From: Clostridiaceae bacterium AF10-41
GTDB lineage: Bacteria; Bacillota; Clostridia; Clostridiales; Clostridiaceae
Direction: 5' to 3'
DNA: 43,999 nucleotides
Assembly (NCBI GenBank): GCA_027686065.1
Contig: JAQCTH010000029.1
Location: forward strand, 1-43,999
Shown here one piece after another: positions 36,936-42,861 of the stretch (position 1 is its first letter; the number at the start of each line of letters is the position of its first letter). Under the pieces are notes generated by a model that worked only from the letters and a program-made list of their open reading frames with translations, had not been told where the DNA came from and did not search any database. A program made the position numbers and the translations under genes.

Positions 36936-37157
36936 TTGTTAGTTATAACAAGAAAAAAAGGAGAGTCTATTTTAATAGGTGATGATATAGAAATATCTAT
37001 TTCAAAAATAGAAGATGGTAGTGTTAAGCTAGCAATAAAAGCACCTAAAGAAATGACTATCTTAAGAAAAGAGCTTTACGAAGAAGTTCAAAATGAAAAT
37101 AAAGAAGCAACAAAAATTAATATGGAACTTTTAAATATATTAGGGAAAAAGAAATAG
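36936..37157 (+). CDS. csrA: Carbon storage regulator CsrA (RNA-binding translational repressor)
   Basis: A 73-residue dimeric RNA-binding protein that blocks flagellin translation by binding GGA hairpins. The start is TTG 36936, giving the invariant [13 protein letters not shown]-terminus; the upstream in-frame GTG 36927 would add three residues and overlap the AAAGGTG site. The binding surface is normal: R6 near the start and the [12 protein letters not shown] strand/helix with its conserved arginine. Its best targets in this window are the two flagellin leaders. It is followed by flaG 29 bases later. Confidence 0.95.
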   Translation: MLVITRKKGESILIGDDIEISISKIEDGSVKLAIKAPKEMTILRKELYEEVQNENKEATKINMELLNILGKKK

Positions 37158-37186
37158 GGAAAATGAAAAAATGAGGGGGTGTTTAT

Positions 37187-37537
37187 ATGGAAATAAAGGT
37201 TACAAGTCAAGGAGGACAAGTTAACCTAAATACAGTGCAAAATAAAGAAGTTAACAAGCTTTCTGGAAACAAGGATGTAGTTGAAGCTATAACAAATAAA
37301 AATAAAGGATATAGGGAAGAAGATTTAGCGAAAGCAGTAGATAAATTAAATAAATTTCTAAAAGATGAACATACATATGCAGAGTATTCTATCCATGAGA
37401 AGCTTGGAGATGTAATGGTAAAAATAATAAATCAAGATACAAAAGAAGTTATAATGGAATGTCCGCCAAAAAAAATATTGGATTTAGTAGCAAGAATGAT
37501 GGAACTAGTAGGTGTTGCAATAGACAAAAAAGCTTAA
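37187..37537 (+). CDS. flaG: FlaG family protein
   Basis: A 116-residue protein with a disordered N-terminus (about 1-45, rich in Asn/Lys) and the conserved FlaG domain AVDKLNKFL to YSIHEKLGDVMVKIINQDTK and CPPKKILDLVARMMELVG. FlaG proteins affect filament length in some bacteria; the mechanism is not established. It lies in its usual place upstream of fliS-fliD. GAGGGGGTG provides the ribosome site. Confidence 0.9.
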   Translation: MEIKVTSQGGQVNLNTVQNKEVNKLSGNKDVVEAITNKNKGYREEDLAKAVDKLNKFLKDEHTYAEYSIHEKLGDVMVKIINQDTKEVIMECPPKKILDLVARMMELVGVAIDKKA

Positions 37538-37552
37538 TAGGAGGAAATGACT

Positions 37553-37849
37553 ATGAATTTCTTACTAAATAAAATTGATAATGATATTAGGAAAAAAGTT
37601 TATGAAAAAACTAAAGATGGTAAGATTCATAGAAAATCTGATATAAAGATTAATAAAGATAGTGAAAAGCAAAAGAGGAAATTCTTTAATGAATATGTTG
37701 AAGAGGAAAAACAACATGTGAAGAAAAAGCAAAAGAAAATTACTATTAATGCAACAAAAACGGAGAATTCTAATATAAGCTTATATGGAGAAAAAGAAGA
37801 AAACTTAAATGCAATGGGTTATGGCACATTTTTAGATGTTAAAAAGTAG
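37553..37849 (+). CDS. Lysine-rich protein of unknown function in the late flagellar operon
   Basis: A 98-residue, highly basic protein (many KKK and EK runs, almost no hydrophobic stretch) that I do not recognise. ATG 37553 is chosen because GGAGG (37540-37544) is 8 bases upstream; ATG 37547 is too close to that site. The N-terminus MNFLLNKIDNDIRKKVYEKT could form an amphipathic helix; the centre is charged and probably disordered; the C-terminus ends in NAMGYGTFLDVKK. It lies 15 bases after flaG and 13 before fliS with good ribosome sites, so it is a real operon member. A chaperone or export-related role is possible but has no sequence support. Confidence 0.75.
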   Translation: MNFLLNKIDNDIRKKVYEKTKDGKIHRKSDIKINKDSEKQKRKFFNEYVEEEKQHVKKKQKKITINATKTENSNISLYGEKEENLNAMGYGTFLDVKK

Positions 37850-37862
37850 GAGGAAATAAAGA

Positions 37863-38246
37863 ATGTATGGTAATAATGCATTAAATGTATATAAAAATAA
37901 TAGCGTAAACTACGCATCAAAAGAACAATTACTATTAATGTTGGTAGATGGAGCTGTAAAATTTGCTAAAATAGCTAAACAAGCTTTAGAAGATAAGAAT
38001 GTAATTGAAAGTCATAAAAACTTAGTTAAAGTTCAAGATATATTTACAGAACTTATGATAAGTTTAGATCAAAATGCAGGAGATTGGGCAAAACAAATAT
38101 ATGCAGTTTATGATTTTATAAAAACAAGATTATTCGAAATAAACTTAAAAAAAGATTCGGATATGATGGACGAGCTTATGCCAGTAATAGAAAGTGTAAG
38201 AGATACATGGTATGAAGCGTATGAAATATCTAGAAGATCTAGATAA
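37863..38246 (+). CDS. fliS: Flagellin export chaperone FliS
   Basis: A 127-residue four-helix-bundle chaperone that binds the C-terminus of flagellin and prevents premature assembly. Signature regions are ALNVYKNNSVNYASKEQLLLMLVDGAVKFAK (split across the first helices), then SLDQNAGDWAKQIYAVYDFI and VRDTWYEAYEISRRS. In B. subtilis FliS also contributes to the FliW-CsrA circuit by improving flagellin secretion. A TAGGAGG site lies immediately upstream. Confidence 0.94.
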   Translation: MYGNNALNVYKNNSVNYASKEQLLLMLVDGAVKFAKIAKQALEDKNVIESHKNLVKVQDIFTELMISLDQNAGDWAKQIYAVYDFIKTRLFEINLKKDSDMMDELMPVIESVRDTWYEAYEISRRSR

Positions 38247-38267
38247 TTTAAAATCGGGGGTGTTTAA

Positions 38268-40364
38268 ATGAGGATAACAGGACTTGCAACGGGACTAGAT
38301 ATGGACAAATTAGTTACAGATTCCATGAAGCCTTATAGAATAAAAATAGATAAAAAGGGACAACAAAAAGATATAATTGAAATAAAACAAAAACTTTACA
38401 GAGAAATAATTAAAGATTCTAGAGAACTTTATAATAAATATTTTGATATAACAAAAAGTGATAGCTTGTTATTAAGTAAAAATTGGGCAACTACTAAATT
38501 TATATCTTCTAATGACAATGTAGTAACAGCTACTGGAGGAGGAGATACCAAACCAGATAACTATACTATTTCTGGTAATATAGCAAAGTCTTCTAAAATA
38601 TCTATTGCGGCTAGTGAAATATTAGATAATAAAATTACTATTAATGGAAAAGATTTTGCTTTAAGTGGTAGCACTCAAAAGGAAAAGGCAACTAATTTAA
38701 ATAATGATTTAAAGAAAGCTGGAATAAATGTAAAAGTAACATATACTGATTTTGCAGGGGATGGAGGTACTAATGCTAGCGGATTTATATTAGAAGCTAC
38801 AATTCTAGGAAGAGACAGTATTTTTACTGTTGGAGGGACAACAAGTAGTATATCGTCAACTAATGAAATAGCTTATGTAGCCCCTACAGCAGCTGAGATT
38901 ACTGGATTCGAACTTTTAGATTTTAAAGATGGAGTAATAAATATCAATATAGCTAAAGATGGTGAAGAACCAAAGGTAATATCTTTAAATAGTAATGATC
39001 TTAAAGATGGTGAAGAGATAAATAAAGATAGATTTAAAGAAATTTTAAATATCAAATTGAAAGAACATAACTTACAAGTAGAAATACAAGAGAATGATAG
39101 TATAATATTTAAAAGCACCAAGCTTGGAGAGATAAGTGAAATAAGTTTAAGTCTAGATTCTAAGACAGGAACATTTGTAAATGGAGATAAGGAAATAAAA
39201 GCAGAAAAAACTTTTGATTTAGATAGTATTGGAAGTGGTAAAATTACAGTCAATGGAGTGTTAATAGATTTATCTTTAAAAGATGGAGATTTATCAACTA
39301 CAGATGATGATATGAGTACAATTGATTATTTGAATAAAGTTTTAAAAGCACAAAATTTAAATATTACAGTAAAAGAAACCGAACCTAATAAAATAACTTT
39401 TACTTCTAATAATACTGGTGAAAATGCAAAAATAGATATAAGCTCAGTATCATTAGACTTAACAAAGGATAAATTATCAGCAGGAGGACAAGATGCTGAA
39501 ATAGTATTTAAAAATAGTAAAGGTGGAATTTATACACATAAAGGTACAACAAATAATGTAGTACTAGATGGAGTAACTTTTAAATTTACTGGAGATATTC
39601 CAGAGAACACTAAAATAAATATTAATGGAAAAATAGATGCAACTGAAACAAAAGATAAATTAATTAAATTTATTAATGATTATAATACTTTAATTGAAAA
39701 ATTAAATAAACTAACTACTGAAAAAAGAAATAGAAACTTCACCCCTTTAACTGCAGAACAAAAGAAACAAATGTCTGAAGATGAAATAAAGCTTTGGAAT
39801 GAAAGGGTTGAAAAAGGGCAATTAAGTAGAGATACTGATTTAAGTAGGATATCAAATAGTTTAAAAAATTCAATGAGAACATTTGTAGATGGAACTGGAC
39901 TTAATTTGGAAAAAATAGGAATAAAACCTGTAGCAGATTATCAAGGAACTAAAAATGGAACATTTACTATAGATGAAAATATATTAACAAAAGCTTTAGA
40001 AGAAAATTCAGAAGATGTGATGAATTTATTTATAAAATCAAAACCTACAGATGAAAATCTTTCAGATTCTCAAAAATACTCTAAAACAGGCTTGATACAA
40101 AGAGTAAAAGATATTTTATATAAAGAAACTATTACATCAAACTCTAATTTCTTAAAGAAAGTAGGATATGAAGGTACAGTTACAGCATATGATAATACTT
40201 TAACTAAATCAATACGAGAATATGAGAGAAAAATGGCTGATATGGAAACAGACTTTGCAAGACGAGAGCAGGCTTTATATTCAAGATATTCTATTCTAGA
40301 ATCTATGATGAATAAATATAATTCTCAGCAAAGCTATCTAATGCAACAATTAGGAATGAGCTAA
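38268..40364 (+). CDS. fliD: Flagellar filament cap protein FliD
   Basis: A 698-residue distal filament cap that folds flagellin subunits as they emerge. The FliD N-terminal domain starts with RITGLATGLDMDKLV, and the C-terminal domain includes DKLIKFINDYNTLIEKLNKL and ends in the coiled-coil ADMETDFARREQALYSRYSILESMM. Middle repeats with IxxITINGK-type beta strands are expanded, so it is longer than common FliDs of about 450-550 residues. The last part of the gene provides the only possible ribosome site for fliT, 3 bases downstream. Confidence 0.93.
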   Translation: MRITGLATGLDMDKLVTDSMKPYRIKIDKKGQQKDIIEIKQKLYREIIKDSRELYNKYFDITKSDSLLLSKNWATTKFISSNDNVVTATGGGDTKPDNYTISGNIAKSSKISIAASEILDNKITINGKDFALSGSTQKEKATNLNNDLKKAGINVKVTYTDFAGDGGTNASGFILEATILGRDSIFTVGGTTSSISSTNEIAYVAPTAAEITGFELLDFKDGVININIAKDGEEPKVISLNSNDLKDGEEINKDRFKEILNIKLKEHNLQVEIQENDSIIFKSTKLGEISEISLSLDSKTGTFVNGDKEIKAEKTFDLDSIGSGKITVNGVLIDLSLKDGDLSTTDDDMSTIDYLNKVLKAQNLNITVKETEPNKITFTSNNTGENAKIDISSVSLDLTKDKLSAGGQDAEIVFKNSKGGIYTHKGTTNNVVLDGVTFKFTGDIPENTKININGKIDATETKDKLIKFINDYNTLIEKLNKLTTEKRNRNFTPLTAEQKKQMSEDEIKLWNERVEKGQLSRDTDLSRISNSLKNSMRTFVDGTGLNLEKIGIKPVADYQGTKNGTFTIDENILTKALEENSEDVMNLFIKSKPTDENLSDSQKYSKTGLIQRVKDILYKETITSNSNFLKKVGYEGTVTAYDNTLTKSIREYERKMADMETDFARREQALYSRYSILESMMNKYNSQQSYLMQQLGMS

Positions 40365-40367
40365 ATT

Positions 40368-40700
40368 ATGATAGAAAATATATTAAAAGAATATAAAGAA
40401 ATAACAGAATATATAATACAAAATATAGATAATGATTATGAGAATTTAGATAAACTTATGGATAAACGTCAACAATTAATTGATGAGTTATTCAAAAAGA
40501 GCAGTATAGATATTGAAGAAATAAAGCAAGTATATGTATTAACTGGATTATTAGAGCTTGATAAAAAATTAGAATGTACAATAAAAGAAAAGCAAGAAAT
40601 GGTAAAAGAAGAAATAAAAAAAATTCATAAAATAAAAAATGCTAATAATGCATATGAAAAGAATAGAAAAATAAATAATTTTTTCAGTGCAAAAATATAA
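40368..40700 (+). CDS. fliT: FliT-like flagellar chaperone
   Basis: A 110-residue all-helical acidic/basic protein with coiled-coil pattern, 3 bases after fliD. By position and size it corresponds to FliT, the chaperone of FliD. Sequence conservation of FliT is weak and I see no unmistakable motif; DKLMDKRQQLIDELFKK resembles the amphipathic part of known FliT proteins. The ribosome site GGAATGAG lies within the end of fliD, suggesting coupling. Confidence 0.75.
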   Translation: MIENILKEYKEITEYIIQNIDNDYENLDKLMDKRQQLIDELFKKSSIDIEEIKQVYVLTGLLELDKKLECTIKEKQEMVKEEIKKIHKIKNANNAYEKNRKINNFFSAKI

Positions 40701-40718
40701 AATTTTTTAAAAAAACTA

Positions 40719-40746
40719 TAAAGTTAAATAAAATTATTCGATATAT
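40719..40746 (+). promoter_or_regulatory. Sigma-28 type promoter for the first flagellin gene
   Basis: TAAA (40719-40722) and a -10 of TTCGATAT (40737-40744) with 14 bases between, one less than the usual 15. The CGAT core is conserved. It predicts a leader of roughly 110 bases that includes a perfect palindrome CTCTATATAGAG (40772-40783) and a hairpin from 40782 to 40812. Confidence 0.6.
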
Positions 40747-40826
40747 ATAATATAAAGCTTAAGCAAAATAACTCTATATAGAGAATTTTTCGACCTAATT
40801 GGTAGAAATTCTAAATATAAAACAAA

Positions 40827-40861
40827 GACAAGGATGTCAATTTAAAATCAAGGAGGAATAA
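40827..40861 (+). promoter_or_regulatory. CsrA-binding leader of hag1: GGA hairpin plus Shine-Dalgarno
   Basis: GACA-AGGA-TGTC (40827-40838) forms a 4-bp hairpin presenting AGGA in the loop; ACAAGGATGT matches the ten-base core of the CsrA recognition consensus RUACARGGAUGU. A second GGA lies in the Shine-Dalgarno AAGGAGGA (40850-40857), 11 bases downstream. Two sites bracketing the ribosome site is the arrangement known for the B. subtilis flagellin leader. Confidence 0.8.
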
Positions 40862-40864
40862 AAA

Positions 40865-41683
40865 ATGATAATTAATCACAATATGAATGCATTAAATGCA
40901 CACAGAAGTATGAGTACAAATACAGCATCTGCAGGAAAGTCAATGGAAAAATTAAGCTCAGGTTTAAGAATAAACAGAGCTGGAGATGACGCAGCAGGAC
41001 TTTCAATATCTGAAAAGATGAGAGGACAAATAAGAGGTTTAGAACAAGCTTCAAGAAACTCACAAGATGGTATTTCAATGCTTCAAACAGCAGAAGGAGC
41101 TTTAAATGAAACTCATAACATTCTTCAAAGAATGAGAGAACTTGCAGTTCAAGCATCTAATGATACAAATGTAGATACAGATAGAGATGCAATAAAAGAT
41201 GAGTTAAGTGCATTAACAAAAGAAATAGATAGAATATCAGAACAAACAGATTTCAATACTAGAAAAGTATTTAATGCAGCAACAACTGCAGTTACATTCC
41301 AAGTTGGAGCTAATAAAGGACAACAAATATCAGTTACATTCTGCTCTATGAGCACAGGTGCATTAGGTGTTAGTATAGCTTCTATAACTGTATCATCTGC
41401 TACATTTGCAACAGTAGCTATTTGTACTATAAATGATGCTATAACAGCAGTTTCAAAAGAAAGATCAAAACTTGGAGCAGTACAAAATAGATTAGAACAT
41501 ACTATAGCAAACTTAAATAATGCATCAGAAAACTTAACAGCAGCAGAAAGCAGAGTAAGAGATGTTGATATGGCTAAAGAAATGATGAACTTCTCTAAAA
41601 ATAATATTCTTCAACAAGCTGCACAAGCTATGCTTGCACAAGCTAATCAACAACCACAAGGAGTTCTTCAATTATTAAGATAA
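40865..41683 (+). CDS. hag: Flagellin 1 (short, cysteine-containing)
   Basis: Filament subunit of 272 residues, exported through the flagellar apparatus. The D0/D1 ends are classic: MIINHNMNALNAHRSMSTNT, SSGLRINRAGDDAAGLSISEKMR, and the C-terminal VRDVDMAKEMMNFSKNNILQQ to QGVLQLLR. The variable D2/D3 part is nearly absent, so the filament surface would be smooth. Cysteines C160 (VTFCSMSTG) and C187 (AICTINDAI) lie in D1, where related flagellins usually have Asp/Glu and Ser; flagellins seldom contain cysteine. No Tyr or Trp is seen. Translation is likely controlled by CsrA at the leader. It is the first of a tandem pair. Confidence 0.95.
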   Translation: MIINHNMNALNAHRSMSTNTASAGKSMEKLSSGLRINRAGDDAAGLSISEKMRGQIRGLEQASRNSQDGISMLQTAEGALNETHNILQRMRELAVQASNDTNVDTDRDAIKDELSALTKEIDRISEQTDFNTRKVFNAATTAVTFQVGANKGQQISVTFCSMSTGALGVSIASITVSSATFATVAICTINDAITAVSKERSKLGAVQNRLEHTIANLNNASENLTAAESRVRDVDMAKEMMNFSKNNILQQAAQAMLAQANQQPQGVLQLLR

Positions 41684-41692
41684 GCATGGAAC

Positions 41693-41755
41693 CAATTTTA
41701 AGCTTTAGCTAAAATTGTGTGAGTGGCTTACTCCTTCGAAGTATTGAGAAGGAGT
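41693..41755 (+). terminator. Two-hairpin 3' region after hag1
   Basis: First hairpin CAATTTTA (41693-41700) with TAAAATTG (41710-41717); second ACTCCTTC (41730-41737) with GAAGGAGT (41748-41755) around a 10-base loop. The following TTTCCTTT is a weak U-tract, so this may be a leaky terminator or a 3' stabilising structure. The same layout follows hag2. Confidence 0.7.
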
Positions 41756-41760
41756 TTCCT

Positions 41761-41789
41761 TTAATAAAAAAAGAGAGATTCTATATAAT
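41761..41789 (+). promoter_or_regulatory. Possible sigma-A type promoter for hag2
   Basis: A perfect TATAAT (41784-41789) is preceded at 17 bases by TTAATA (41761-41766), 4 of 6 matches to the -35 consensus. No CGATA core of a sigma-28 promoter is visible in the 156-base gap, unlike upstream of hag1. Read-through from hag1 remains possible. Confidence 0.4.
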
Positions 41790-41802
41790 ATAATAAAAAG
41801 AT

Positions 41803-41837
41803 GACAAGGATGTCAATTTAAAATCAAGGAGGAATAA
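41803..41837 (+). promoter_or_regulatory. CsrA-binding leader of hag2: GGA hairpin plus Shine-Dalgarno
   Basis: The 35 bases 41803-41837 are identical to 40827-40861 of hag1: hairpin GACA-AGGA-TGTC (41803-41814) with its loop GGA, then AAGGAGGA at 41826-41833. Sequence further upstream is unlike hag1, so the shared part is just the CsrA/ribosome module. Confidence 0.8.
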
Positions 41838-41839
41838 CA

Positions 41840-42658
41840 ATGATAATTAATCACAATATGAATGCATTAAATGCACACAGAAGTATGAGTACAAATACAG
41901 CAGCAGCAGGAAAGTCAATGGAAAAATTAAGCTCAGGTTTAAGAATAAACAGAGCTGGAGATGATGCAGCAGGACTTTCAATATCTGAAAAGATGAGAGG
42001 ACAAATAAGAGGTTTAGAACAAGCTTCAAGAAACTCACAAGATGGTATTTCAATGCTTCAAACAGCAGAAGGAGCTTTAAATGAAACTCATAACATTCTT
42101 CAAAGAATGAGAGAACTTGCAGTTCAAGCATCTAATGATACTAATGTAACAACAGATAGAAATGCAATAAAAGAAGAATTAGGAGCATTAACAGAAGAAA
42201 TAGATAGAATTGCTAAAAATACAGAGTTTAATACTCAAGCAATGTTTAGTAATGCGACAACAGCAGTTACATTCCAAGTTGGAGCTAATTGTGGTCAACA
42301 AATATCAGTTACATTCTGTAATATGGGATCAACTTCACTAAAAGTAAATGCAATTTCAGGTGAAGTTTCTAGTACAGCAGATGCAACAGCAGCTATTTGT
42401 ACTATAAATGATGCTATAACAGCAGTTTCAAAAGAAAGATCAAAACTTGGAGCGGTACAAAATAGATTAGAACATACTATAGCAAACTTAAATAATGCAT
42501 CAGAAAACTTAACAGCAGCAGAAAGTAGAGTAAGAGATGTTGATATGGCTAAAGAAATGATGAACTTCTCTAAAAATAATATTCTTCAACAAGCTGCACA
42601 AGCTATGCTTGCACAAGCTAATCAACAACCACAAGGAGTTCTTCAATTATTAAGATAA
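41840..42658 (+). CDS. hag: Flagellin 2 (short, cysteine-containing paralogue)
   Basis: A 272-residue paralogue of flagellin 1. Residues 1-103 differ only at position 22 (Ala for Ser) and residues 185-272 are the same; the divergence is confined to about 104-184, the exposed part of D1 and the tiny hypervariable loop. It carries three cysteines: C151 (GANCGQQ), C160 (VTFCNMG) and C187 (AICTINDAI). The identical ends, leader and 3' hairpins point to a recent tandem duplication or gene conversion with selection or drift only in the centre. It may be a minor or alternative filament subunit. Confidence 0.95.
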   Translation: MIINHNMNALNAHRSMSTNTAAAGKSMEKLSSGLRINRAGDDAAGLSISEKMRGQIRGLEQASRNSQDGISMLQTAEGALNETHNILQRMRELAVQASNDTNVTTDRNAIKEELGALTEEIDRIAKNTEFNTQAMFSNATTAVTFQVGANCGQQISVTFCNMGSTSLKVNAISGEVSSTADATAAICTINDAITAVSKERSKLGAVQNRLEHTIANLNNASENLTAAESRVRDVDMAKEMMNFSKNNILQQAAQAMLAQANQQPQGVLQLLR

Positions 42659-42667
42659 GCAGGGAAC

Positions 42668-42730
42668 CAATTTTAAGCTTTAGTTAAAATTGTGTGAGTC
42701 GCTTACTCCTTGGAAGTATTGACAAGGAGT
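42668..42730 (+). terminator. Two-hairpin 3' region after hag2 (copy of that after hag1)
   Basis: First hairpin CAATTTTA (42668-42675) with TAAAATTG (42685-42692), extended by one A-T pair relative to hag1; second ACTCCTTG (42705-42712) with CAAGGAGT (42723-42730) around the same 10-base loop. The closing pair is G-C here but C-G after hag1, a compensatory double change. Confidence 0.75.
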
Positions 42731-42760
42731 ATTCTTATAATGATAGAATTTATAAAGATA

Positions 42761-42794
42761 AAAAGAGTCAGAGTTAAATCTCTGGCTCTTTTTT
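42761..42794 (+). terminator. Rho-independent terminator after the flagellin pair
   Basis: AAAAGAGTCAGAG (42761-42773) pairs with CTCTGGCTCTTTT (42780-42792), with one G-T pair, a 6-base loop and a T-run. This is the definitive terminator of the flagellin unit. Confidence 0.9.
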
Positions 42795-42861
42795 ATTTTA
42801 TCCATCAAGATTTATAAATTATTTTCGACAATAAAAATATAAGCAATAAAGGAGAGATTTT

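Noticed and set aside
41684..41839. Sigma-28 promoter upstream of hag2
   Set aside because: No CGATA-type -10 with a TAAA at suitable distance is visible in this gap.
40872..42131. Minus-strand open frames opposite the 5' halves of both flagellin genes (40872-41156 and 41847-42131)
   Set aside because: They are similar to each other only because the flagellin genes are near-identical; they have no ribosome site and Leu-rich compositional bias typical of antisense shadows.
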